Shown: one piece after another, positions 35,081 to 43,046 of the stretch
Numbering within the stretch: position 1 is the first letter of the stretch
Layout: every line of letters begins with the position of its first letter
Assembly (NCBI RefSeq): GCF_003258355.1
Contig: NZ_QKPO01000004.1
Span: 186,001-250,000 of the forward strand
Direction of reading: 5' to 3'
Length of the DNA: 64,000 nt
Source: Confluentibacter sediminis
GTDB lineage: Bacteria; Bacteroidota; Bacteroidia; Flavobacteriales; Flavobacteriaceae
The notes under the pieces: generated by a model
Seen by the model: only the letters and a program-made list of their open reading frames with translations
What the model was told of the DNA's origin: nothing
Database searches by the model: none
Position numbers and translations under genes: made by a program

Positions 35081-35402
35081 GCTAACACTTGTATAACCAC
35101 AATAAATACCCATCCAATTGTAGTTATATCGTTTATGTATGCAATATATTACTTTTTAACAACGTATCCAATGGACTTATAATGGTCTTATTGTTAATGG
35201 CAATGGTTTTGGTATAAATAAAGCAGCCCTAAAAAAGAAACTGCCTCAAAAGGCGTTTATAAACGTCATTTTAAACTCATATCATCATCTTTCAATGTAC
35301 AAGATAAGAACCTATTAAAACCAAAAAACGTCCTTAAATTGGGCGTTTTTGTATCATGTTTTTTTGAAATTATGGGGTTGTGCAACGGTTACCGGTGTTG
35401 GC
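35081..35402 (-). repeat. Cassette border b3 (attC-like, 322 bp)
   Basis: On the plus strand it starts GCTAACACTTGTATAACCAC and ends CAACGGTTACCGGTGTTGGC; the ends pair through GCYAACAC/GTGTTGGC. The right 144 bp (35250-35393) repeat the segment of border b1, including an ACGTCC/GGGCGT terminator-like stem. The left about 135 bp (35081-35215) repeat border b4. There is no gene in this stretch. Confidence 0.55.
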
Positions 35403-35411
35403 ACCAGTTAT

Positions 35412-35855
35412 TTATTTCCAGTTAGCAATTAAATTAGGATTAATTTCTTTTAATTTATTTATTAATTCAGTTCCATTTTCCAATTCCGATTTCCAATTTC
35501 CATTCAGTTTACTTTTCGGATATCCTTTTCCAGATTTTAGGTCATAAACAGCATAAATCTCGCTTTCATTTCCCCAAGTCAGATAGACAATACTGTCGTA
35601 GGATTTGGCTTTAAAATTTTCCAAATCAGTAATATGGTCGTTAGTTCCAATTAAATGATACTTTTCCAAAATCAGATTTTTATCAGAGTCCAATATTTCA
35701 TAATACAATGGTGTCACAAAGTCAAATTCGTCTTTTTGGTAAATATTCACAAAAGTATTTTCTATTCCGCTCACTTTCAGTTGTCCGATTTTCCGTTCCT
35801 CAAAACAGGACGTAAATAAAATTAAAGTCAGAAGTAGGAATATTTTCGATTTCAT
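35412..35855 (-). CDS. Hypothetical lipoprotein
   Basis: A 147-residue protein from the ATG at 35855 (MKSKIFLLLTLILFTSCFEE), a classical lipoprotein signal with cysteine at residue 17. The longer frame to 35891 would run into border b4 and is rejected. The mature part is a small beta-rich domain (GQLKVSGIENTFVNIYQKDE, then DSIVYLTWGNESEIYAVYDL) with no family I recognise. It is the sole gene of its cassette, between borders b3 and b4. The stop lies 10 bases from the border end. Confidence 0.7.
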   Translation of the reverse strand: MKSKIFLLLTLILFTSCFEERKIGQLKVSGIENTFVNIYQKDEFDFVTPLYYEILDSDKNLILEKYHLIGTNDHITDLENFKAKSYDSIVYLTWGNESEIYAVYDLKSGKGYPKSKLNGNWKSELENGTELINKLKEINPNLIANWK

Positions 35856-35869
35856 TTTTTCTAATTGGT

Positions 35870-36120
35870 GCCAACACTTGTATAACCACAATAAATACCC
35901 ATCCTATTGTAGTTATATTGATTATGTATGCAATATATTACTTTTAAACAAGGTATCCTATAGGCTTATAATGGTTTTATTGTTAATGGCAATGATTTTG
36001 GGAAGTTGCAAACTTCGCCACAGCAGGAAGTCAACTAAAAAAAGAAACTGCCTCAAAAGGTAGTTATAGAAGTCTGTTTTTTATAATTTATGGGGTTGTG
36101 CAACGGTTACCGGTGTTGGC
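35870..36120 (-). repeat. Cassette border b4 (attC-like, 251 bp)
   Basis: The plus strand begins GCCAACACTTGTATAACCAC and ends CAACGGTTACCGGTGTTGGC, the same two ends as b3. The left about 135 bp are near-copies of b3; the right-hand terminator segment of b3 and b1 is replaced by a shorter sequence. The stop codon of the 36088 gene lies inside it. Confidence 0.55.
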
Positions 36121-36393
36121 AATAGTTTTTTTTATTTTCCAGTAATACAGTCCGTTTACAATTATCCAAGTCAAAACACAATCCAATATTAGTTTATTGA
36201 AATCCCATCCGTGATGTAGTTCATTTGCAACCATAAACTGCTCATAGTAAGTCCAAGGAAATCCGATTTCTAAAATTGTATATCCAATTGTTTGGTTTAT
36301 CGGAATTAAGATTGATACAAGAACACTAGTGAATGAAATTGAGAAAAAAATCAGGATTGATAATATTAGTCCGATAAATATTTTTTTAATCAT
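36088..36393 (-). CDS. Small hypothetical membrane protein
   Basis: A 101-residue protein with a first transmembrane helix at about 5-30 (FIGLILSILIFFSISFTSVL) and a second near 70-88 (LILDCVLTWIIVNGLYYWK). Its last twelve residues (TIANTGNRCTTP) are encoded by the border sequence b4, so the gene borrows its stop from the border and may have lost its native end. It follows the gene at 36403-36645 by 9 bp and both probably form one two-gene cassette. No family recognised. Confidence 0.6.
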   Translation of the reverse strand: MIKKIFIGLILSILIFFSISFTSVLVSILIPINQTIGYTILEIGFPWTYYEQFMVANELHHGWDFNKLILDCVLTWIIVNGLYYWKIKKTIANTGNRCTTP

Positions 36394-36402
36394 CGTATTT
36401 AG

Positions 36403-36645
36403 CTAATTGTCTTGATAACAAGATAGAAAATAATCAAATTTTTCAGTTTGAAATTCATATCCGAGTTTTTCAAAATATTCTTTTAGTTCTCCTTTTACTT
36501 CATATTGATAATAAAGTTTTGGGTCTCCGTCTATTAAATTGACCAACTTTTTTACAGCTTCTATATCTAAATCCGGAATGACTATTTCATCCATTAATTT
36601 GTCCGAATTCTTATCAAAAACGTCAAACATTCTAATTACTTTCAT
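36403..36645 (-). CDS. Small hypothetical protein
   Basis: An 80-residue, acidic protein from the ATG at 36645 (MKVIRMFDVFDKNSDKLMDE); the frame to 36657 would need a TTG. It contains IVIPDLDIEAVKKLVNLIDG and ends with GELKEYFEKLGYEFQTEKFD, a pattern seen in small cytosolic proteins encoded next to immunity-type or orphan genes in Bacteroidota. I do not assign a function. It is the first gene of its cassette, just inside the border fragment at 36663. Confidence 0.55.
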   Translation of the reverse strand: MKVIRMFDVFDKNSDKLMDEIVIPDLDIEAVKKLVNLIDGDPKLYYQYEVKGELKEYFEKLGYEFQTEKFDYFLSCYQDN

Positions 36646-36662
36646 TCGTTTCTCCAAATTAT

Positions 36663-36708
36663 TGCCAACATAGATATATAGTCACCAGTAACTATATACC
36701 TTATATCG
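36663..36708 (-). repeat. Border fragment b5, cut by the 182-bp repeat
   Basis: GCCAACATAGATATATAGTC starts like the other borders and has an internal palindromic part (GATATATAGTCACC with AGTAACTATATACC), but the opposite end is missing because the 182-bp repeat begins at 36709. Confidence 0.45.
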
Positions 36709-36890
36709 ACACACCCAAAAATACCTAAAACACTTACAAAAAACACATTTTACGACATTATTTTATTAAACACCTAAAAGCACTAACACCTTACATGTTA
36801 AAAAAGCATAAAACGGCTTTATGTGTATGTCTTTGTATAGTAATAACAGGATGTATTCATTAACCTGTATAGCTACGTCAGGACGGGTCA
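36709..36890 (-). repeat. 182-bp direct repeat, right copy
   Basis: Same length, order and orientation as 32031-32212. Its minus-strand start TGACCCGTCCTGACGTAGCT interrupts the transposase frame directly at 36890, so it was inserted into, or recombined with, the IS element. Confidence 0.75.
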
Positions 36891-37092
36891 GGTTGTGATG
36901 ATAGTGGTCTGAACCGTATGTGTTCATCCAGAGATCCAAAGAACTTTTGCCTAATTTATAAATCCGTTTGGCTTCTTTTCTTGGTAAGCCTGCTTCTACT
37001 TCTTGGACGATTTTCCTAATTAATCGTTTGTCATAATGAGCTTGTTTACTTGAACGCAATACATAATTTTCTGTTTGTTTTGATGTTTCCAT
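36891..37092 (-). pseudogene. IS3-type transposase OrfA fragment
   Basis: From the ATG at 37092 the frame encodes METSKQTENYVLRSSKQAHY and then DKRLIRKIVQEVEAGLPRKE, with a helix-turn-helix (RIYKLGKSSLDLWMNTYG). This is the N-terminal part of an IS3-like OrfA. It stops being transposase after DHYHHN, where the 182-bp repeat begins; an open frame goes on to 36766 but that part is repeat sequence. The IS outer end is probably near 37130 (TGTCTTGTCCTAAAATAGCT on the minus strand). No orfB is present. Confidence 0.7.
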
Positions 37093-37335
37093 ACTCGTGG
37101 TTTTGTGTATAGCTATTTTAGGACAAGACATTATTTATTGATTTTTATCGAGCAACATCCAACACAAATCCTAAAAACCGATGTAGAAGATGGCCAGAGT
37201 CATAAGCTTTTTTAAAGAATGCTCTGCGTTACTGGCGTTTATATCAAAGAAGCGGTAATGCCTACATAAAACACCAAAGATGCTTGAATAGGACTAGGTT
37301 AGCCCTCCAAACGAGCTAAAACAGTGAGGTACCGA

Positions 37336-37707
37336 CTATAGATATTTTACCAGATACACCCCAAAAAACACGGCTAAAAAGCCCATAATAAAACTGGCAA
37401 TCGTGTAAAGGGCAAAACTGGTAAAATCCCCAGCCTTTAAAAACACATGGTTCTCGTAAGCAAAGGTAGAAAAGGTGGTAAAGCCACCACAAAAACCTGT
37501 GGCAAGCAATAGAGTTTGGTTTTGGGTAAGCGCATCATTTTTGGCAGCCAAACCTAAAATAACCCCAATAAATAAACTCCCTAAAATGTTGGCGGTAAAG
37601 GTACCATAAGGAATGCCACTTTCAGCACTGTTCAAATATTTACCAATGAGATAGCGCAGAACACTACCCAAACCACCACCTAAAAAAACAAGTAAAAGGT
37701 TTTTCAT
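37336..37707 (-). CDS. crcB: Fluoride channel FluC/CrcB
   Basis: A 123-residue membrane protein with four helices that exports fluoride as a dual-topology dimer. Hallmarks seen: GGGLGSVLRYLIGKYL near the start, GTFTANILGSLFIGVILGL with the conserved asparagine, and ATGFCGGFTTFSTFAYENH, whose TTFSTF segment lines the ion path. The length is normal. Its start overlaps the stop of the upstream gene (37704-38744) by four bases, so the two are coupled. No fluoride riboswitch is near it. A single copy is seen in the window. Confidence 0.95.
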   Translation of the reverse strand: MKNLLLVFLGGGLGSVLRYLIGKYLNSAESGIPYGTFTANILGSLFIGVILGLAAKNDALTQNQTLLLATGFCGGFTTFSTFAYENHVFLKAGDFTSFALYTIASFIMGFLAVFFGVYLVKYL

Positions 37708-38744
37708 TCGGTAGGAGGTGTTTGTTTAATAGCGATATAAAGTTCCGTTACCCAATCAGCAGGGTTGGGGAGTGTGGCAGAGTCTGTAGTATACACTTCC
37801 AGCATAGGGCCGTTGTCTTCAAGCTCAAAACCATGCTCAGGGATGTATTTCATAGCCGTTGCCCAAGCTTCTTTTAAATGACTATAATTCCCCTTCAATG
37901 TCGTTTTGATGGCTTTAAAAGGCAGGAGTTGCCCGGTTAAGATATCGCTATCGGTGGTAATAACCCTATCAGTAGTTGGTACACAACAAGAAATAATAGC
38001 CGCATTATTTTCCGCATCCCAAGTAATGTAATGTATAAAAGGAGAACCAGCCATAGTAATATTGTTTTTAAGAGCATAGGCCTTCACTTTAGGAAGCATG
38101 TCTTGCATTTTGCTTTCCACTTCGTCAATCTTACACGAAGCAGAATTATACAGATAATACCCACCGCCATGATCTGTAATACCATTTACGGTGATGCTAT
38201 ATACTTTCATATCAGCAGTCACGATGCTATCCAGTTTAAACAAACCACGTTCAAAATCAGGACCCATATGCGTTTCAACAGAGCCAGTAAAAGTGGCATA
38301 CATTTTAGCCATAAAACTTTGTTCGCCCTCAATGCTCCAAGTCACTTTAGTCCCTTCGTCAGTAGGTTCCAAATCCCAATGGATCTCAGATTCCGACTCA
38401 TAAGGTTTTAGGGTAGACATGTGTTGCGACATAAATTGATTCTCATTGGCGGCCACTGTTTTTATGGAACCTTCACCTAAAACCGCACCATGCCAGTTAT
38501 AAGTAGCACCCACACCAAAGTGCTTCGTGCCGTAAGTTATTTCAGTATTTGGGTGTCGCTCTATCCAGGGAGAAAATACTTGCCAATTTTCAAAGTCATT
38601 TATCTTTTTGAAGATGACGGGGGCAGGAGCCTTCATAACACGACTTCTGCTAAAAGAAAACTCGTTAGGCTGCACCGCTATGTAAATGGCGGTACCAATA
38701 ATGGCTATTAAAAATATAAAAGCGAAGTATTTAAACGTTTTCAT
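37704..38744 (-). CDS. SRPBCC and GyrI-like effector-binding domain protein
   Basis: A 346-residue protein. An N-terminal transmembrane helix (about 6-23, FAFIFLIAIIGTAIYIAV) anchors it. An SRPBCC domain follows (about 32-175: RVMKAPAPVIFKKINDFENW, then GTKVTWSIEGEQSFMAK). The C-terminus (about 195-345) is a GyrI-like/AraC effector-binding fold (LKAWATAMKYIPEHGF-type block, here HLKEAWATAMKYIPEHGFEL, and DWVTELYIAI). Both folds bind small hydrophobic ligands. It is co-transcribed with crcB through a four-base overlap, but a fluoride link is not obvious. Such proteins are common in Flavobacteriaceae, function unknown. Confidence 0.82.
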   Translation of the reverse strand: MKTFKYFAFIFLIAIIGTAIYIAVQPNEFSFSRSRVMKAPAPVIFKKINDFENWQVFSPWIERHPNTEITYGTKHFGVGATYNWHGAVLGEGSIKTVAANENQFMSQHMSTLKPYESESEIHWDLEPTDEGTKVTWSIEGEQSFMAKMYATFTGSVETHMGPDFERGLFKLDSIVTADMKVYSITVNGITDHGGGYYLYNSASCKIDEVESKMQDMLPKVKAYALKNNITMAGSPFIHYITWDAENNAAIISCCVPTTDRVITTDSDILTGQLLPFKAIKTTLKGNYSHLKEAWATAMKYIPEHGFELEDNGPMLEVYTTDSATLPNPADWVTELYIAIKQTPPTE

Positions 38745-38805
38745 TTTGATGATAGAATGGCAAAAATCAAAGGTACGTATTATAAAATTATTATTGAAAA
38801 ATTAC

Positions 38806-38813
38806 TACATTTG
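38806..38813 (+). promoter_or_regulatory. Bacteroidota -7 promoter element
   Basis: TACATTTG matches TAnnTTTG, about 100 bp before the dipeptidyl-peptidase start at 38913 and within the divergent gap; a leader of about 95 nt would result. Confidence 0.4.
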
Positions 38814-38912
38814 TTACCATAAAATTAAATATTCTTCATCCAAGATTCCATAATCGAGATTATTCAATAATAAATTCTAATAATAGAGTGACTAACAATA
38901 AAATAATTACAA

Positions 38913-40952
38913 ATGAAATTAAAATTAATGGCAACCATGCTGGTTGCAACAAGTCTTTTGGTGGCTTGTGGACAAGATGCCTCTGATAAAAAAAAGGAGC
39001 CTATGACCACAAAAACAGAACCTGCCTTTGATTACAAAGCAGATGAGTTTGCTGATATCAAAGTGTTGAGATACCAAATTCCAGGCTGGGAAAAACTCAC
39101 CCTAAAAGAGCAAAAATTAGTGTATTATCTGGTACAAGCAGGCTTGTCTGGCCGCGATATTATGTGGGACCAAAATTACAGGCATAACCTAACCATTAGA
39201 AAGGCTTTGGAATCTGTTTATACCCAATATGCTGGAGATAAAACCACCAAGGATTGGCAGGCCTTTGAAGTGTATTTAAAACGAGTTTGGTTTAGTAACG
39301 GTATCCATCACCACTATTCAAACGATAAAATAAAACCAGATTTCACACCTGAATATTTAAAACAACTGTTGGCAGATACCAACACCGTTTTAGAAGGAGA
39401 GGCTTTCGACGTTCTTTTTAATGACAAAGATGCCAAAAAGGTAAACCAAGCTAAAGGCGTTGATAATGTGGCCCTATCTGCGGTTAATTTTTATGGTCCC
39501 AATGTAACAAATGCCGATGTACAAGGATTTTATAAAACAAAAATAGCACCCGATCCTAAAAAACCATTATCCTATGGATTAAACTCCCAATTAGTAAAGG
39601 AAAACGGAGTGTTAAAAGAACGAGTTTATAAATCGGGTGGTCTATACGGTACAGCCATTGATAAGATAATTACATGGTTGGAGTTGGCAAAAGGCGTGGC
39701 CGAAAATGACGCTCAAGCAAATGCCCTAGGGTTGTTGATTGATTATTACAAAACAGGCGATTTACAGACTTGGGACAACTACAATGTGGCATGGACAGCC
39801 GCTACAGAAGGAAATGTAGATTACATAAACAGTTTTATAGAAGTCTATAACGACCCATTAGGTTACAGAGGCTCCTATGAATCGATCATACAAATCAATG
39901 ATTTTGATATGTCCCAAAAAATGAAAGTATTATCAGATAATGCCCAATGGTTTGAAGATAATTCTACCCTGATGCCAGAGCATAAAAAAGACAGCGTTGT
40001 GGGAGTTACCTATAAAGTAGTAACCGTAGCAGGCGAAGCCGGAGACGCTTCACCAAGCACCCCTATAGGTGTTAATTTACCCAATGCCAATTGGATCCGT
40101 GCAGAAGTAGGTAGTAAATCGGTATCCCTAGGGAATATCATTGACGCCTATAATAATGCCGGAAGTACAGGCCGTTTAAAAGAATTTGTAAATGACGATG
40201 AAGAATTTCAGCTTTCAGAACAGTACGGACAAGTATCAGATAAATTACATACCGCCTTACATGAAGTTATAGGTCATGCCTCTGGTAAATTAAACCCAGG
40301 AGTAGGAGAAACCAAAGAAACCCTTAAAAACTATGCGTCCACTATAGAGGAAGGACGAGCAGATTTGGTGGCTCTGTATTATCTATACAACCCCAAACTT
40401 CAAGAATTGGGCTTGGTGGACGATTGGAAAAAAGTTGGAATGGCAGGATATAATGATTATATCCGAAACGGATTGTTAACCCAATTGATTCGCCTGAATT
40501 TAGGAGATGATGTAGAAGAAGCACACATGCGTAACAGACAATGGATTTCAGCCTGGGTATTTGAGAAAGGAAAAGCAGATCATGTGATTGAGAAAATCAC
40601 CCGTGACGGAAAAACCTATTTCAATATCAATGATTATGATAAACTTCGTGAACTATTCGGACAGTTATTAAGAGACGTTCAACGTATAAAATCAGAAGGT
40701 GATTATAAAGCAGCAGAAACTTTGGTAGAAACCTATGGTGTGAAAGTAGATCAGGCACTACATAAAGAAATATTGGAACGAAATAAACAATTTAATTCAG
40801 CCCCATATTCAGGTTTTGTTAACCCAGTGCTAGTGCCAAAAACGAATGATAAAGGAGAGATTACTGCCATTGACGTTACTTACCCTGAAACGTTTTCAGG
40901 TCAAATGTTGGAATACAGTAAACAGTATCACTTCTTGCCAGAAGTTAATTAA
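38913..40952 (+). CDS. Dipeptidyl peptidase III (M49) lipoprotein
   Basis: A 679-residue zinc peptidase that removes dipeptides from peptide N-termini. The lipobox LLVAC (cysteine about residue 19) indicates membrane anchoring on the periplasmic side. The M49 zinc motif HEVIGH (H450, E451, H455) is followed by EEGRADL (E479/E480), equivalent to the family's HExxGH and EECRAxx. The C-terminal segment VEEAHMRNRQWISAWVFEKG is also typical. The length matches bacterial M49 enzymes. It is a single gene with a terminator at 40978-41009. Confidence 0.93.
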   Translation: MKLKLMATMLVATSLLVACGQDASDKKKEPMTTKTEPAFDYKADEFADIKVLRYQIPGWEKLTLKEQKLVYYLVQAGLSGRDIMWDQNYRHNLTIRKALESVYTQYAGDKTTKDWQAFEVYLKRVWFSNGIHHHYSNDKIKPDFTPEYLKQLLADTNTVLEGEAFDVLFNDKDAKKVNQAKGVDNVALSAVNFYGPNVTNADVQGFYKTKIAPDPKKPLSYGLNSQLVKENGVLKERVYKSGGLYGTAIDKIITWLELAKGVAENDAQANALGLLIDYYKTGDLQTWDNYNVAWTAATEGNVDYINSFIEVYNDPLGYRGSYESIIQINDFDMSQKMKVLSDNAQWFEDNSTLMPEHKKDSVVGVTYKVVTVAGEAGDASPSTPIGVNLPNANWIRAEVGSKSVSLGNIIDAYNNAGSTGRLKEFVNDDEEFQLSEQYGQVSDKLHTALHEVIGHASGKLNPGVGETKETLKNYASTIEEGRADLVALYYLYNPKLQELGLVDDWKKVGMAGYNDYIRNGLLTQLIRLNLGDDVEEAHMRNRQWISAWVFEKGKADHVIEKITRDGKTYFNINDYDKLRELFGQLLRDVQRIKSEGDYKAAETLVETYGVKVDQALHKEILERNKQFNSAPYSGFVNPVLVPKTNDKGEITAIDVTYPETFSGQMLEYSKQYHFLPEVN

Positions 40953-40977
40953 ACGCTTTTACATAAAAGTTTTAAAG

Positions 40978-41009
40978 AAACAGAATCTATTTCAAGGTTC
41001 TGTTTTTTT
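40978..41009 (+). terminator. Intrinsic terminator after the M49 peptidase gene
   Basis: AACAGAA and TTCTGTT arms with seven T directly after; about 26 bases after the stop codon. Confidence 0.7.
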
Positions 41010-41246
41010 ATTGACACTAAACGCCAAAAGAATTAAATTAACAACGATAAGAACGCTGATGATGATTAAAAGTTTCATTTTTTGATTGGGTTTATTGTTT
41101 TTTATTAGGCTTTAATAATCAATAGATGTACCATTTTACAAAAGGTTGCGTAAAAAAGACTACTTTTTTTGTAAAAGGTTTAATCTGTATGAAGCTATTA
41201 GTACAAGATAAATCGTAATTACCCTACAATCAGATTGATAGAGGGA

Positions 41247-41432
41247 TTATTTAAAAAAGAATTTTATAGCAGAAATTAAAGCTATAAACCCAATAAAAGC
41301 AAGCAGTACCCAAATACTCCCCGAATAAAATTTCTTATGAAGTTTAAAATCTTTTCTATAAGCGTAAGCAATCACAATAGCAAAAACAATAATGAATAAA
41401 ATTGCGAAATAGATTTGACCTTTACTGAACAT
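41247..41432 (-). CDS. Small hypothetical membrane protein
   Basis: A 61-residue protein with two transmembrane helices (about 5-25, IYFAILFIIVFAIVIAYAY; about 39-58, IWVLLAFIGFIALISAI) and a basic loop (RKDFKLHKKFY). I take the ATG at 41432 (MFSKGQ) and not the upstream one at 41465, because a TAAATTTG promoter box at 41455-41448 on the minus strand lies between them. It is divergent from the nucleotide-pyrophosphohydrolase gene. Similar small proteins are widespread in Flavobacteriaceae, function unknown. Confidence 0.7.
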   Translation of the reverse strand: MFSKGQIYFAILFIIVFAIVIAYAYRKDFKLHKKFYSGSIWVLLAFIGFIALISAIKFFFK

Positions 41433-41447
41433 ATAGTTATTTTTATG

Positions 41448-41455
41448 CAAATTTA
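41448..41455 (-). promoter_or_regulatory. Bacteroidota -7 element for the small membrane protein
   Basis: TAAATTTG on the minus strand, 16 bp upstream of the chosen start at 41432. Confidence 0.4.
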
Positions 41456-41476
41456 ATGAAAACAAATTGAGATTTC

Positions 41477-41484
41477 TACCTTTG
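41477..41484 (+). promoter_or_regulatory. Bacteroidota -7 element for the pyrophosphohydrolase gene
   Basis: TACCTTTG fits TAnnTTTG, 25 bp upstream of the start at 41509. Confidence 0.45.
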
Positions 41485-41508
41485 CAGAAATGAAAAAAGG
41501 GAATATAT

Positions 41509-41895
41509 ATGAAGGATAAACTAGACGCTGTAAAAGCATTTCATACAGCATTTAAAATAGGACACCTGGAATCTCCAAAAGCAGATTTAGGACAAGATAA
41601 AAACACCCTTCGTTTTAATTTAATGAAAGAAGAAAACGAAGAGTATTTAGAGGCCGCAAACAATAACGATTTGGTAGAAGTTGCCGATGCCTTGGGTGAT
41701 ATGCTTTATATTTTATGTGGCACTATTATAGAACATGGCCTGCAGTATAAAATAGAAGAAGTCTTTAATGAAATACAACGCAGTAATATGAGTAAACTAG
41801 GTGAAAACGGAGAGCCTATTTATAGAGAAGATGGAAAGGTACTAAAAGGACCAAATTATTTTAAACCGAATATAAATGACATTCTAAAAAAATAA
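41509..41895 (+). CDS. MazG-like nucleotide pyrophosphohydrolase family protein
   Basis: A 128-residue all-alpha protein of the MazG/phosphoribosyl-ATP-pyrophosphohydrolase-like superfamily. The metal-binding pattern is visible: LMKEENEEYLEAA (E-x-x-E) followed by LVEVADALGDMLYILCG (E-x-x-D). It begins VKAFHTAFKIGHLESPKA, as in the family members of Flavobacteriaceae. It should hydrolyse a nucleoside triphosphate or related pyrophosphate in the cytoplasm; the exact substrate is not clear. It is a single gene with its own promoter and a strong terminator at 41894-41926. Confidence 0.85.
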   Translation: MKDKLDAVKAFHTAFKIGHLESPKADLGQDKNTLRFNLMKEENEEYLEAANNNDLVEVADALGDMLYILCGTIIEHGLQYKIEEVFNEIQRSNMSKLGENGEPIYREDGKVLKGPNYFKPNINDILKK

Positions 41896-41926
41896 AAAAA
41901 GAGAAGCATTTTGCTTCTCTTTTTTT
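41894..41926 (+). terminator. Intrinsic terminator (bidirectional form)
   Basis: AGAGAAGC pairs with GCTTCTCT around a short loop, with A-run before and T-run after; directly after the stop at 41895. Confidence 0.8.
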
Positions 41927-41974
41927 ATGGGTTAAACGCCCCTTCCCAAAAGTTAGGGCTACGGAAAAGGCTTA

Positions 41975-43039
41975 TTAGGCCTTAACTCTCCAACCAAATG
42001 GATCTTCAGATTTATTGGTTTGTATATCGGTAATATGTTTCTTTAAAAATGCAGCATAAGTATCTTCCAATTCAGGTAAATCATAATCATGGCCTTTGTA
42101 ACCAAAACCAGAAATAGGAGAAATAACAGCAGCGGTACCAGCACCAAACATTTCTTTTAAGGTACCATTTTTAGCAGCCTCTATAACTTCGTTTACGGTT
42201 ATTTTTCTAACTTCCACATGAATGCCTTTGGCTTTAGCTAACTCAATAATACTTTTACGTGTAATACCATCTAATATCCTGTCGCTAGTAGGCCCTGTGA
42301 TAAGCGTGTCGTTTATTCTAATAAAAATATTCATGGCACCAGCTTCTTCGATATACTCGTGGTTGGTGTCATCTGTCCAAATAACTTGTTGGTATCCTTT
42401 TTCAACAGCCAATTGTGTTGGATAAAATTGCCCAGCATAATTACCACCAGTTTTAGCATATCCAACACCGCCATTAGCAGAACGGGAATAGGTTTCTTCA
42501 ATTAAAACTTTAACCTTTCCAGAAAAATAAGAACCAGAAGGGGCACAACAAATAATAAATTTGTACTCGTCTGCTGGAGACGCATGGAACCCTTGACCAG
42601 AAGCAAAAATAAAAGGTCTGATATATAAAGAACTGCCTTCTTTTGTTGGAATCCAATCAGCATCTATTCTTAAAAGTGTTTTTAGACCTTCCATAAAATA
42701 GTCTTCCGGTAATTCAGGAATAGCCAAACGTTTTGATGAAATATTCAAACGTTTAAAATTTTCTAAAGGACGAAATAAAAAGATGTTATTATCACTGTCT
42801 TTATAAGCTTTCATACCTTCAAAAACAGATTGTCCATAATGAAAAATCTTAGCAGATGGATCTAAAACAATAGGCTGGTATGGCACTATTTCAGGAGATT
42901 GCCATTGGCCGTTTTTATAATTACAAACCAACATGTGGTCTGAAAATGTTTTTCCAAAATTTAAATTATCAAAATCTACATCATGAATTTTTGTAGCCTT
43001 TGTTTTCGTTATTTTTATATCACTTGTTATTGTATTCAT
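41975..43039 (-). CDS. ilvE: Branched-chain amino acid aminotransferase
   Basis: A 354-residue PLP-dependent class IV aminotransferase that makes or degrades leucine, isoleucine and valine with 2-oxoglutarate. The PLP lysine is in VGYAKTGGNYAGQFYP; GAMNIFIRIND and GITRKSIIELA are the other standard blocks, with GTAAVISPI near the end. The length fits the long IlvE class of Bacteroidota. It is a single gene. A 16-bp perfect palindrome lies in its leader directly after the -7 box (see 43047-43068). Confidence 0.95.
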   Translation of the reverse strand: MNTITSDIKITKTKATKIHDVDFDNLNFGKTFSDHMLVCNYKNGQWQSPEIVPYQPIVLDPSAKIFHYGQSVFEGMKAYKDSDNNIFLFRPLENFKRLNISSKRLAIPELPEDYFMEGLKTLLRIDADWIPTKEGSSLYIRPFIFASGQGFHASPADEYKFIICCAPSGSYFSGKVKVLIEETYSRSANGGVGYAKTGGNYAGQFYPTQLAVEKGYQQVIWTDDTNHEYIEEAGAMNIFIRINDTLITGPTSDRILDGITRKSIIELAKAKGIHVEVRKITVNEVIEAAKNGTLKEMFGAGTAAVISPISGFGYKGHDYDLPELEDTYAAFLKKHITDIQTNKSEDPFGWRVKA

Positions 43040-43046
43040 AATTTAG

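Noticed and set aside
36766-37131. Intact 121-residue transposase-like protein
   Set aside because: Only the first about 66 residues from the ATG at 37092 are transposase-like; the remainder is translated from the non-coding 182-bp repeat.
38031-38411. 126-residue plus-strand reading frame
   Set aside because: It lies wholly antisense to the well-supported SRPBCC/GyrI-like gene and has no protein-like features.
37600-38750. Fluoride riboswitch in front of crcB
   Set aside because: crcB overlaps the upstream gene by four bases, leaving no leader, and no riboswitch-like fold was seen before that gene.
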